Below are positions 35,124 through 42,969 of a stretch of 64,000 bases of DNA, in pieces. Position numbers and translations under genes: made by a program. The first letter of the stretch is position 1; each line of letters opens with the position of its first letter. The notes beneath the pieces were generated by a model. It did no database searches, was not told the origin of the DNA, and saw only the letters and a program-made list of their open reading frames with translations. This DNA is from Panacagrimonas sp052389915 (GTDB lineage: Bacteria; Pseudomonadota; Gammaproteobacteria; Nevskiales; Nevskiaceae): positions 68,492-132,491 of the forward strand of contig JBQTHL010000012.1 of assembly GCA_052389915.1 (NCBI GenBank), given 5' to 3'.

Positions 35124-35729
35124 TCAGGCAGCTTTGAGGTGCCAGTCCTGGGACAGCGGAGCGAACTCGTAACCCAGCGCATCGAGACGATCGCGTTGCT
35201 CACGCAGCACACGACGGTCCACGGTCGAATCGAGCTTGACGATTTCGCCCAGCGGCCAGAGCGCGCCGAACAGCGTTGCGTCTTCGTTCGAGGCCGAAGT
35301 GGACGCGGCAGCCGGTTCGTTGCCGAACGGCGTGGTATCGACCAGGGGATCACGCGGGCTGCGCGACTTCGCCTTCGGCTTGGCCTTGGGCGTTGCCGGT
35401 GCGGACACCTGCGTTTCCTCGTCGATCGGATCGACTTCTTGCGGACTCAGCCGGCGGGCTTCGTCGCGGCTCAAGGCGTCGATGCTGGATAGCGTCATCC
35501 CGCCCAGATGGGCGCGGATCTCGATGACCATGCGACCGTTCGCGTTGTACGTCGCAGGGCGAATCTCGGCGACGACGAAATCACCGTCGTACTTGCCCTC
35601 GCTGTACTGATCAAGTTCGGCGTTCTTCACCACGAACTCGCCGATGGAGGTGACCAAGCGGCCGACATTGAAGTCGCCGTTTCTGCCGTGGATGGTCTTG
35701 ATGGCCAGTTGGCCGGGAAGGGTAATCAT
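35124..35729 (-). CDS. DUF3275 family ICE protein
   Basis: This 201-aa protein begins MITLPGQLAIKTIHGRNGDF and matches DUF3275: beta-rich N-terminal 85 residues (FVVAEIRPATYNANGRMVIE), then a Lys/Pro-rich linker (KAKPKAKSRSPRDP). A short C-terminal helical domain (VDRRVLREQRDRLDALGYEF) ends the protein. Function is unknown. It is next to the DUF3577 gene as in other elements of this family. AGGAG precedes ATG 35729. Confidence 0.8.
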   Translation of the reverse strand: MITLPGQLAIKTIHGRNGDFNVGRLVTSIGEFVVKNAELDQYSEGKYDGDFVVAEIRPATYNANGRMVIEIRAHLGGMTLSSIDALSRDEARRLSPQEVDPIDEETQVSAPATPKAKPKAKSRSPRDPLVDTTPFGNEPAAASTSASNEDATLFGALWPLGEIVKLDSTVDRRVLREQRDRLDALGYEFAPLSQDWHLKAA

Positions 35730-35750
35730 GAAGGTCTCCTGCAGATGAGT

Positions 35751-35795
35751 GGGCGATCATCTGCCGCCGACCGGGAGATGTCGGTGACAGGTGGG
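35751..35795 (-). promoter_or_regulatory. Hairpin leader L6
   Basis: ATCATCTGCCG and CCGGGAGATG-type complementary blocks surround a short loop, with a GGTGGG box at the far end. It is a weaker fold than L1, upstream of the DUF3275 gene. Confidence 0.4.
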
Positions 35796-35838
35796 CGCGA
35801 AAGGAAAGACAAGGCCCCAGCGGATGGGGCCTTGCGGA

Positions 35839-36393
35839 TCAGAACGACTCGGCAACGGCCAATGCGGGGACATCGGCAGCGGTGTCGTTGGCAGCTTCAG
35901 CAGCGGGCTGGGTGGGCTCCGGCGCAGAGGCTTCCTGTGCGGCAGGGGCTTCGGTCGTCGCGGGGACGTCCGACTCGCGCGCGTCGTCATCGGTCGGCTT
36001 GGGCTCGGCCTTGTAGACGAGCTGGCCATCGACCTTGATCCAACTGATGAACAGCAGGCGGACCTTGAGGCTGACGCCGGGTTTGCCGGCGTTATTCCCC
36101 TTGGTGTAGGTGAAGATGTCGGTCCACAGGTCGCCCAGACGGAACCCGATCATCACCTTCTTCTTGGCCTCGACGGCGTTGTTGCAGCGACGAACCAGAT
36201 GCTGCGCTTCCGTACCCGATACGCGCGCGTCGAAGCGCACATACGAGACGTTATCGCTGGAACCGTTGAGCGCTGCGATGTCGCAGGCCAGGAAGGAATC
36301 GCCTTTCTTGGGCTTCACTTCGCGGATGCGATTGAGATACCCGAGGCCGGTGATGTGCAGATCGAAGTAGGACTTTTCGGATGAAGTGGTCAT
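35839..36393 (-). CDS. STY4534-type / DUF3577 ICE replication-associated protein
   Basis: This 184-aa protein starts MTTSSEKSYFDLHITGLGYL. The N-terminal about 130 residues form the DUF3577 domain (CDIAALNGSSDNVSYVRFDA, RLLFISWIKVDGQ), with a beta-barrel-like, SSB-reminiscent pattern. The C-terminal about 45 residues are an acidic Ala/Pro/Glu tail ending in a Ser-Phe, resembling the acidic tips of SSB proteins. The family has been named an ICE replication protein. Its leader contains radC-type element copy B. Confidence 0.82.
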   Translation of the reverse strand: MTTSSEKSYFDLHITGLGYLNRIREVKPKKGDSFLACDIAALNGSSDNVSYVRFDARVSGTEAQHLVRRCNNAVEAKKKVMIGFRLGDLWTDIFTYTKGNNAGKPGVSLKVRLLFISWIKVDGQLVYKAEPKPTDDDARESDVPATTEAPAAQEASAPEPTQPAAEAANDTAADVPALAVAESF

Positions 36394-36415
36394 GGTGAAT
36401 CTCCTAAGAACAAAA

Positions 36416-36627
36416 AGGCGGAGACACACCCGACCCAGGCGGGGAAGGTGTGGAACCCCCGCGTGGGTTGGTGGAACAGCGTTGTGGCATCACCATCGAA
36501 AAACCGATGGCCGTTCGCGCGTGGATGCCGGTGCGAACTGGAGTGATCAACGCGGTCGGAACCGCGCCGTCGTCTTGAAGATCGTGACGACCTGGGCATG
36601 CTGCTGACGAAAAGTCAGCGGAACATG
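36416..36627 (-). ncRNA. Candidate structured leader RNA, radC-motif type (copy B)
   Basis: The hairpins are CGCGGT/ACCGCG (36551-36556/36561-36566), GTCGTC/GACGAC (36569-36574/36586-36591) with the TTGAAGATC loop, and GCTGAC/GTCAGC (36603-36608/36614-36619). CCTGGGCATG is at 36591-36600 and the terminal CATG at 36624-36627. A gene-proximal hairpin, CACACC/GGTGTG (36425-36430/36447-36452), and CCATCG/CGATGG near 36492-36510 complete the leader. Confidence 0.75.
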
Positions 36628-36789
36628 GCAGGGAGCGTGTCGCCGGAACGTCTCCCGCGCGAGTCGCAATCGGTACTTGCCAGTGCCCGCATTGGTGGAA
36701 GGCGGGCTATCTCGCTTCCTGCGTCGGCAGATGTTTGCGGGGCCGCAAAAAGAAGCCCCCGTAGCGGGGGCAGGTGATGCGGGAAATGA

Positions 36790-37155
36790 TCAGTTGCCGT
36801 GTGCTGTGGGAGCCACGGCCTGCAGCGACAGGTGTGTTGCCGTCGCGGACACTTCGAGGTCGTCCTCGCTGTGCAGGATGCGTGCGAATACGCCGTCCTG
36901 CGGATCGAGGAACTCGCCGAAGTCATCGCCGCCGAACTCGACACGCGCCAGCTCCCACCAGCCATCGAACGGATCGACGTCCGGGTTGCAGCCGACAGCG
37001 TAGGCGATGATCTTCTGACGACCATCGGGCCGCCGCTCGCCGCGTTCAGCAAGTAAGTACACGCCCTGATCTTTGACCAGGATGACGCGGGACTGGTGGG
37101 CGACCGCTTCGGCGAGCACAAGCCGCAGTTCGGTTCCTTTGAATCGAACAGACAT
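36790..37155 (-). CDS. DUF3085 family ICE protein
   Basis: This 121-aa protein starts MSVRFKGTELRLVLAEAVAH and contains the DUF3085 core QGVYLLAERGERRPDGRQKI and GCNPDVDPFDGWWELARVEF, ending in a short acidic/hydrophobic tail. No function is established. The start ATG 37155 is preceded by GGAGA; the 14-codon upstream extension is leader sequence. The 160-bp region before the next gene on its 3' side holds leader copy B. Confidence 0.8.
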   Translation of the reverse strand: MSVRFKGTELRLVLAEAVAHQSRVILVKDQGVYLLAERGERRPDGRQKIIAYAVGCNPDVDPFDGWWELARVEFGGDDFGEFLDPQDGVFARILHSEDDLEVSATATHLSLQAVAPTAHGN

Positions 37156-37185
37156 GGAGAGATCTCCGGTAGTGCAGAAAGAAGG

Positions 37186-37210
37186 GCTTCCCGCCACGAG
37201 GACGGGAAGC
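37186..37210 (-). promoter_or_regulatory. Hairpin leader L8 (DUF3085 gene)
   Basis: A perfect 8-bp stem, GCTTCCCG (37186-37193) with CGGGAAGC (37203-37210) and a 9-nt loop, lies just before the DUF3085 ribosome binding site. Confidence 0.6.
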
Positions 37211-37221
37211 AGCAGTGGGCT

Positions 37222-38019
37222 TCAGTGGCGGACGGGCTTGCGGCCGGACAGGCACTGCACGCGGATGCGTCGCCAGTTCCCGTCGTCGATCAGCCGTTCC
37301 AGCGCGTCCCCGAGGGAGTCGAAGAACAGCTCATCGACCCGTTCGACCCGCACACCGTCGCGGTGCAGTTCCAACGCGTAGAGGTCGGGGCCACGCTCGT
37401 ACAGCACCGTGACGCGCCCGTCGAACTTCGCCGTGGCGACCGTGAAGCTGATGGCCGGCGGTGTCTTGACGATGTTGGCCGGCGCCGGATCGACGCAGAT
37501 GAAATCCCGCGCGCCGGCATCGACCAGCATGTGCGTGATGCGCCGGAAATGGTCAGGTGCCGGCAACTGCTCCAGTTGATTGACCAGTTCCTGCAGCTCG
37601 GGGCAGCTCGGTTCCGGGATCGGCAGCTTCGCCGGTGCGGAACCGAGAACGTGCGTCCTCACCTTGTAGGGCTGGCCGTCGCTGGCGAACTCGGTGCGTT
37701 CCTCCGGCGTGTCCGCGCGCAGGCCGTCGAAACGGCGTCTGACATAGGGCTCAACCTGCACCTTGACGCCCTCGTCGGGCACTTCGGTCACGAGCGCCCG
37801 GTCGAGTACCGCGAACTCGGCCCGCCCCGTCTTCACGACGATGGCTTCGTCAGTGGTGGCGATGACCTTGCCCTCGAAAGGCTTGGGGTCGATGTGAAAG
37901 CCCAGCGTCGAAACCTTGGGCTGGCCATCGAAGATGTTGAACTTGAAGGAACGGACGTTGGAAGGCACATGACCGACAACCAGGGTCGGCATCTGCGCGC
38001 GGATGGCTTGTGTATCCAT
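37222..38019 (-). CDS. Conserved ICE protein, unknown function
   Basis: This 265-aa protein starts MDTQAIRAQMPTLVVGHVPS. It is beta-rich in the first 130 residues (SFKFNIFDGQPKVSTLGFHI, KVIATTDEAIVVKTGRAEFA). Helices follow (CPELQELVNQLEQLPAPDHF), then a second beta unit (FDGRVTVLYERGPDLYALEL). There is no signal, membrane helix or catalytic motif. I do not recognise it. ATG 38019 sits behind leader copy C. Confidence 0.65.
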   Translation of the reverse strand: MDTQAIRAQMPTLVVGHVPSNVRSFKFNIFDGQPKVSTLGFHIDPKPFEGKVIATTDEAIVVKTGRAEFAVLDRALVTEVPDEGVKVQVEPYVRRRFDGLRADTPEERTEFASDGQPYKVRTHVLGSAPAKLPIPEPSCPELQELVNQLEQLPAPDHFRRITHMLVDAGARDFICVDPAPANIVKTPPAISFTVATAKFDGRVTVLYERGPDLYALELHRDGVRVERVDELFFDSLGDALERLIDDGNWRRIRVQCLSGRKPVRH

Positions 38020-38029
38020 GGGAGAACTA

Positions 38030-38197
38030 CTTGTGGCAACCAAGAGACTCCCGCCCGCAAGGGAGGTCTGTCCCTTGGGGTGAGTTGGATGGACGCGGAA
38101 TGCGCCCGGAGAAAGAAACAACCTGTGCAGCGAACCGCACCGCAGTCTTGAAGGTCTCGACTGCCTGGGCATGCAGCCGGCAACGCCAGCGAACATG
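38030..38197 (-). ncRNA. Candidate structured leader RNA, radC-motif type (copy C)
   Basis: GCAGTC/GACTGC (38142-38147/38159-38164) holds a TTGAAGGTCTC-type loop. CCTGGGCATG is at 38164-38173, a GTGC/GCAC stem lies near 38125-38139, and the terminal CATG is at 38194-38197. The third hairpin (CAGCCGG/CGCCAGCG region) is imperfect here. The gene-proximal hairpin GACTCCC/GGGAGgTC is at 38046-38068. Confidence 0.65.
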
Positions 38198-38303
38198 CGT
38201 CCAGCGTGTGGCAAGCGTCGGCGTCAGTCGTCCAGTAATCAGCAACGCGCCGTCACCGCGTTCCACCAAAAAAGAAGAGCCCCGCGCGGGGCTCAAGAGG
38301 GGG

Positions 38304-39023
38304 TCATTCGTCGTCGTACAGCATCAGTCCTTCGAGGATCGGCGCATCGGCATCGAAGACCAGCATGCGCACGTCCGCGAGCGCGGCCAGGTGGAGCACT
38401 TCGACCAGGGACTCCGGCATGCCTTTCTTCCGGTGTTCCTGCTTCAACTGCTCGGCGGTGATGCCCTCGACGAACTGCAGGTTCGCATCGGTCCAGGGCG
38501 TGGAGATCAACTTCACGCCGACCGCTGGGCTGTACGGGATGCGAAAGGCAACGAACAGAAACCGGATCGGCGTGTCGATGTCCGCCAGGTTGGCCAGATA
38601 GCGGCTGGCCTCGTCGGTGATGTGCGCTGAGCTGATTTCCCAGCAGCGGCTGTAGGACCCGGTCTCGAAGCGTAGGCGACGTACCATTTCGCGCGCGGCC
38701 TCTTCCGAGTAGGCGTCACCGACGTGCAGAGGCTGACCCGATTCTTCGGCCATGACGGCATAGACGACGGTGCGGGCGATGCCGTGGCTGCGGCACTGCG
38801 CGTCCAGCTCGGCGGTTACGTCCTGGCCTTCGGTGATGAGTGCGAAGTCGTCGCAGAAGATGCAAGGGTGGCGCGTGACCTGGCTGTCTGGCAGGTGCGA
38901 CTGCGAGGCATGCAGCGGCAGATAGGTCAGCGGGCAATCGTCGTCATACGAGATCGCCAGCAATCGCTGTACGGACAAGTCATCGTAGCCGCGGATGAAG
39001 GGATTGTTGAGTTGATTGGACAT
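38304..39023 (-). CDS. Conserved ICE protein, unknown function
   Basis: This 239-aa protein starts MSNQLNNPFIRGYDDLSVQR. It has a CIFCDD motif near residue 55, an acidic middle and an end ADAPILEGLMLYDDE. No known catalytic or DNA-binding motif can be named with confidence; anti-restriction-like roles are only a guess from its neighbourhood. ATG 39023 is preceded by GGAGA at 8 nt; upstream open sequence is leader. Confidence 0.6.
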   Translation of the reverse strand: MSNQLNNPFIRGYDDLSVQRLLAISYDDDCPLTYLPLHASQSHLPDSQVTRHPCIFCDDFALITEGQDVTAELDAQCRSHGIARTVVYAVMAEESGQPLHVGDAYSEEAAREMVRRLRFETGSYSRCWEISSAHITDEASRYLANLADIDTPIRFLFVAFRIPYSPAVGVKLISTPWTDANLQFVEGITAEQLKQEHRKKGMPESLVEVLHLAALADVRMLVFDADAPILEGLMLYDDE

Positions 39024-39052
39024 GGGATTTCTCCAGCAGAAGATGGCTGGAC

Positions 39053-39080
39053 CAATCCCCTGCCGGGGATTGAACCCCAG
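39053..39080 (-). promoter_or_regulatory. Hairpin leader L10
   Basis: A perfect 8-bp stem, CAATCCCC (39053-39060) with GGGGATTG (39065-39072) and loop TGCC, is followed by AACCCCAG. It lies 30 nt upstream of the 239-aa gene. Confidence 0.7.
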
Positions 39081-39168
39081 CGAATGGATGAAGTGGCAGC
39101 CGGTCAGCCGGCGCCGTGCGAAACCGCCATGACGGCGGGCGGTAAAAGGCAGCGAAGGATGGTGATTC

Positions 39169-39199
39169 GGGACATGGCCCCGAGCGGGGCGCATGTCCC
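39169..39199 (-). promoter_or_regulatory. Hairpin L10b between two ICE genes
   Basis: GGGACATG-GCCCC (39169-39181) pairs with GGGGC-g-CATGTCCC (39186-39199), 13 bp with one bulged base, followed by GGGGGCGGG. It is the closest relative of L1. It lies about 150 bp upstream of the 239-aa gene, beyond L10. Confidence 0.75.
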
Positions 39200-39242
39200 T
39201 CGTGGGGGCGGGAAGAGATGACGGTGGTGTGCCGAGGCCGGC

Positions 39243-39635
39243 TCACCAGCCGCTGTAGTGCAGCAGCAGGCCAGCGATGACCTTGCGACGTTCCAGATCG
39301 AGACCGCCGAGATCGGCAAGGCCCACGACGCCGCAACGCTTGAGCAGCGCGCCGCCCTCACGAGAGTTGTAGAAGCTGACCAAGGCCGCCAGGAAAACCT
39401 TCTCGCCGGAACTCATGGCACCGATGGTGCGTTTGATCAGGGAGGTCTTGGGGCAGAGATCCCACTTGTCGCTGGATCGCTCCCATCCTTCGCGGGTGCC
39501 GTCGCCGAACAGGCGAGGACCGGCGATGGCGACACCCCGTTTCCAGGCTTGAAAGAACGCTGACGGCGCGTTGGCGAAATGTGCTCGCTCCAGCGCGATC
39601 TGATCGAGCACTTCTTGAGGCAATGATGAGTTCAT
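39243..39635 (-). CDS. Conserved ICE protein, unknown function
   Basis: This 130-aa protein starts MNSSLPQEVLDQIALERAHF. It is mostly helical, with WERSSDKWDLCPKTSLIKRT (about residues 50-70) and a C-terminal leucine-rich part ending LLLHYSGW. I do not recognise the family. It starts 18 bp after the 82-aa gene with GGAGAA before ATG 39635. It is one of few genes here without its own hairpin leader, so it is likely co-transcribed with the gene before it. Confidence 0.6.
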   Translation of the reverse strand: MNSSLPQEVLDQIALERAHFANAPSAFFQAWKRGVAIAGPRLFGDGTREGWERSSDKWDLCPKTSLIKRTIGAMSSGEKVFLAALVSFYNSREGGALLKRCGVVGLADLGGLDLERRKVIAGLLLHYSGW

Positions 39636-39653
39636 GGAAATTCTCCCGGAAAC

Positions 39654-39902
39654 TCATGGGTGGCGTCGCTGCATCCAGGCCCCGGTGTCGAGAGCCTGCT
39701 GTGCGGATTGATGTGTCGGGAAATACTCGACGGACTCCCGAGACGGGCCTTCGTCGTCCTGCGTGCCGATGAAGTAGCCGGCGGCGCTGCGCAGCACTTG
39801 CAGCGGCAGGCGTTTGCCGGTGTAGATGAGCGTCAGATAGCCGATGGATTCGGCACGGGCTTGTGCCGCACTCACCGGCGCCGATGGGGAAGCAAGGGAC
39901 AT
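39654..39902 (-). CDS. Small conserved ICE protein, unknown function
   Basis: This 82-aa protein starts MSLASPSAPVSAAQARAESI, followed by a compact beta-rich part (GYLTLIYTGKRLPLQVLRSA, AGYFIGTQDDEG) and a short C-terminal helix. Similar small proteins occur after the radC-type leader in this ICE family. ATG 39902 has AGGAG at 5-6 nt. Its long leader (39915-40112) carries copy D. Confidence 0.6.
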   Translation of the reverse strand: MSLASPSAPVSAAQARAESIGYLTLIYTGKRLPLQVLRSAAGYFIGTQDDEGPSRESVEYFPTHQSAQQALDTGAWMQRRHP

Positions 39903-39914
39903 GGGGACTCTCCT

Positions 39915-40112
39915 GGTGAAGGACCGGGAACCCACGTCCCGTCGGGCGTGGAACTCCCGATGGGTGGAAGACAAAGGCATCAGCGTCATGGGGACGCGCG
40001 TCCGCGGAAGCGATGCGAAGCGGACTGGTTTTGGTCAGCGCGGCGAACCGCGTTGCAGCCTTGAAGACCGAGGCTGCCAGGGCATGGTGCTGACGACCGT
40101 CAGCAGCTCATG
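39915..40112 (-). ncRNA. Candidate structured leader RNA, radC-motif type (copy D)
   Basis: This is the clearest copy: CGCGG/CCGCG (40039-40043/40048-40052), GCAGCC/GGCTGC (40055-40060/40072-40077) with TTGAAGACCGA loop, linker CCAGGGCATG (40077-40086), GCTGACG/CGTCAGC (40089-40095/40098-40104) and terminal CATG (40109-40112). The gene-proximal hairpin CCACG-t-CCC/GGG-CGTGG is at 39932-39951. Confidence 0.78.
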
Positions 40113-40681
40113 ACGTGAGGATGAGCACGAGGCATGGATGCCGTCGCAGGAAAAACCGAATCGCAGGCGGCCCGCTTTCGGCAGAAAGCGCATTTCAGGA
40201 CAAGACAAGACCAGCACACCGAAGGCCTGCGGGCCTTCGGCTGGAGAGAAAGAAAAACCACCTGTGGGCTGTTGCAGATCAGGCCGTCGTCAAAGCCGTT
40301 CGCTGCGTCAGCATTCGCACCCGGCCCGTGTCGTGGTTGGGGCCGGAAACCTTTGGCACGCATACGCGCACAAAGGGAGCCCGTTGTTTCACCGGCGGGC
40401 ACCGGCACTGAATACCATCGACCCCGAGGGGCCTCCTGACGGCTCGCGTGACGGCAAGGCGTCAGGAGGCCTCTCGTGATGGACGGAAGGCATACCGATC
40501 AGAGGAATGGCGGCGAGCGCGATTCGTGGAGCAATGACCTTCTCGCCCCGTTGCCGCAGTCGCGGATCAACGGAGCGCGCACACCGTTGCAGAAGGAAAC
40601 GCGCGCTGGGGATTCCCGCGGGGCACGGGACGTTTGCCTCGCCGCCAGGAAAGCGGCCGGCGTGGCAGGGATGCGTAGGCG
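40113..40681. other. 569-bp gap with long inverted repeat
   Basis: The region has several overlapping frames on the plus strand, but none has protein-like composition or a ribosome binding site, so I call no gene. It contains a hairpin CCGAAGGCC/GGCCTTCGG (around 40219-40242) and a perfect 12-bp inverted repeat GGCCTCCTGACG (40430-40441) / CGTCAGGAGGCC (40460-40471) with an 18-nt spacer. It separates topB from the accessory cluster and may hold the cluster's promoter. Confidence 0.5.
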
Positions 40682-42697
40682 TCAGGACGCCTTGGGTGTT
40701 GCGCGTCGCTTGCGTGGCGCTGTGCGTTTTCCTGCCGAGGACTCGACCGGCAGCGTGCCCGTGCAGTCCGGGTAACGGTGGCATGACCAGAACGTGCCAT
40801 TCTTGCCGGGACGCTGGCGCATCGGCGCACCGCATTGCGGGCAAGGCGGCGACGGCGGCAGCGCGATGGAAAGCGTCGTGCCCCGATGCTGCTGCACGAG
40901 CTGGGCGACCCAGGCGGATTGCTTGGCGATGAACGCATCCAGCGTCATCTGCCCGGCTCCGATCATGTCCAGCGCCTGCTCCCAGATGGCGGTCATGCCG
41001 GGATCGGCGACGGCCGCCGGCACGGCGTCGATGAGAGTGAAGGCCGCGTCCGACGCGCGGATGGCGCGGCCCTTCTTCAGCAGATAGCCGCGGTCGATGA
41101 GACCCTTGATCGTACTGGCGCGCGTGGCCTCGGTGCCGATGCCCGTCGTCTCCTTCAGCTTCTGCTTCAGGCGCGGATCGTCCACCAGCTTGGCCACGCC
41201 CTTCATCGCCTTGATCAGCTCACCCTGGGTGTAGGGCTTGGGTGGTAGCGTCTTCAACGCCTTCAGCTCGACCTGCTCGACGCCGCAGCGCGAACCGCTC
41301 GCCAGCGGTGGCAGCTCTTGGCTGCGCTGATCCAGTTCGTCGTCCGCAGCGTCCGCTTCGCGGTTGACCAGCGCCAGGTGCCAGCCAGGAACCACCACCT
41401 GCTTGCCGTTGGCTTGCAAGGATCGCTCGGCGCAGGTGAGCAATGCCACCGTGCGGTCGAACTCATGATGCGGAAGAAACTGTGAGAGATAACGCCCGCG
41501 GATCAGCCGATAGACCGCCAGCTCCTTCTCCGACATGGCCGAGAGCTTCGCCGGTTCCAGCGTGGGGATGATGCCGTGGTGCGCGGTCACTTTGCCGTCG
41601 TTCCAGGCGCGTGAACGCTGGCTGCGGTCGAGCTGGGCGAGCAAGGGCCGCAGGCTGGGATCGGTGACGAGCAGCGCATCGAGCACGGCCGGCACGTCGG
41701 CGAACATGCTCTCCGGCAGATAGCCCGAATCCGAGCGCGGATAGGTCGTGGCCTTGTGCGTCTCGTACAGCGCCTGCGCGATGTCCAGCGTTTCCTGCAC
41801 GTCAAGACCGAGCTGACGCGAGCACACCTCCTGCAAGGTGCCCAGATCGAACAGCAGCGGCGGTGCCTCGCGCACACGCTCGGTTTCCACCGACGCCACC
41901 TGCGCTTCGCGCGCCGTGCGCATGCGCTCGACGGCCTGCTGTGCCACCGGCTGTTGCAAACAACGACCCGTCGCATCCGCGCTACCCGCGGGCGGCATCC
42001 AGATCGCGATGAAGGACTGACCGGCATAGGACAGCAACACGTCCACGGCCCAATACGGCACGGAGACGAACCGCGCGATCCCGCGGTCGCGGTCCACTAC
42101 CAGCTTCAGCGTCGGCGTCTGCACGCGGCCCACCGAGAGCACGCCGGAGTAACCAGCCTGCCGCCCCAACAGAGTAAACAGCCGGCTCAGATTCATGCCG
42201 ATCAGCCAGTCCGCACGCGAACGCGCGAGCGCCGAGTAGTACAGCGGCAGCGTCTCGGCCGATGGCTTGAGCGCGCCAAGTGCCTTGCGAATGCTCGCGT
42301 CGTTGAGTGCCGACAGCCACAGCCGTTGGATCGGGCCACGGTAGCCGCACAGCTCGATGATTTCGCGGGCGATCATCTCGCCTTCGCGATCGGCGTCAGT
42401 AGCAATCACCAGTTCGCTCGCCCTGGCGATGAACTGCTGGACGATCTTGAATTGTGTGGCGGTCTTGGGTTTGACCTCGATGCGCCAGCGCTCTGGAAGA
42501 ATCGGAAGCTGGTCGATGGACCAGCGCTTGTACTGCTCGCCGTAGGCTTCCGGCGGTGCGGCTTCGATCAGATGACCGATGCACCAGGTCACGACGGTAT
42601 CCGAACCGCTGTAGCAGCCGTTACCGCGTTGACCGGCACCGAGAGCACGGGCGATGTCCTTGCCCTGGGAAGGTTTCTCGCACAGGAACACGCGCAT
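40682..42697 (-). CDS. topB: DNA topoisomerase III
   Basis: This 671-aa type IA topoisomerase of plasmid/ICE type has TOPRIM motifs LCEKPSQGKDIARALG (residues 5-20) and ATDADREGEMIAREI (about 100). LSVGRVQTPTLKLVVDRD and the catalytic tyrosine in KATTYPRSDSGYLPE (about 317) follow. The C-terminus ends in a topoisomerase zinc finger, CPQCGAPM...CHRYPDC, then a basic tail. It decatenates or relaxes ICE DNA during transfer or replication. ATG 42697 has GAGGAGG 6 nt upstream; an 18-codon extension is unlikely. Confidence 0.93.
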   Translation of the reverse strand: MRVFLCEKPSQGKDIARALGAGQRGNGCYSGSDTVVTWCIGHLIEAAPPEAYGEQYKRWSIDQLPILPERWRIEVKPKTATQFKIVQQFIARASELVIATDADREGEMIAREIIELCGYRGPIQRLWLSALNDASIRKALGALKPSAETLPLYYSALARSRADWLIGMNLSRLFTLLGRQAGYSGVLSVGRVQTPTLKLVVDRDRGIARFVSVPYWAVDVLLSYAGQSFIAIWMPPAGSADATGRCLQQPVAQQAVERMRTAREAQVASVETERVREAPPLLFDLGTLQEVCSRQLGLDVQETLDIAQALYETHKATTYPRSDSGYLPESMFADVPAVLDALLVTDPSLRPLLAQLDRSQRSRAWNDGKVTAHHGIIPTLEPAKLSAMSEKELAVYRLIRGRYLSQFLPHHEFDRTVALLTCAERSLQANGKQVVVPGWHLALVNREADAADDELDQRSQELPPLASGSRCGVEQVELKALKTLPPKPYTQGELIKAMKGVAKLVDDPRLKQKLKETTGIGTEATRASTIKGLIDRGYLLKKGRAIRASDAAFTLIDAVPAAVADPGMTAIWEQALDMIGAGQMTLDAFIAKQSAWVAQLVQQHRGTTLSIALPPSPPCPQCGAPMRQRPGKNGTFWSCHRYPDCTGTLPVESSAGKRTAPRKRRATPKAS

Positions 42698-42969
42698 GAA
42701 GCCTCCTCGGGAATGTAATTCATCGGATGAGCAACAGCATGTCCGGGCCATGCGCGAGCAACAGCAAAGAAGCGGAATACGCCACGCACCGAATTGTTGA
42801 CCGCCGTTGCGGCGGCGGTGTGTGGCAGCGACAGCAGAATGCCTAGAGAGAGTGACGGTGCGGGCGGCGAGTGGAACGCTATGGATGCCACCAGAGCTAT
42901 CCCCTGGGGATAGCTCTGGTGCAGGAACGGCGACTGTGAGTTGCTATAGCCGCCCTCGTGCGGCACCTG
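42698..42969. other. topB upstream region with perfect palindrome
   Basis: This 272-bp gap without a gene holds the 29-bp palindrome at 42891-42919 and presumably the topB promoter. Confidence 0.5.
42891..42919. promoter_or_regulatory. 29-bp perfect palindrome, operator candidate
   Basis: Fourteen-base arms CCAGAGCTATCCCC and GGGGATAGCTCTGG flank a single T. The central 21 bp recur exactly at 44788-44808. No T-tract follows, so it is unlikely to be a terminator. Confidence 0.75.

Noticed and set aside
32270..39966. Hairpin leaders as a CRISPR array or REP elements
   Set aside because: Arms differ in sequence, spacing is set by gene starts and there are no uniform spacers.
40115..40775. Several short overlapping plus-strand frames beside topB
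   Set aside because: No ribosome sites, arginine/glycine-rich composition, and overlap with an inverted repeat.
42891..42919. Palindrome as a rho-independent terminator of ssb
   Set aside because: No T-run on either strand next to it, and the same core recurs at 44788, favouring an operator.
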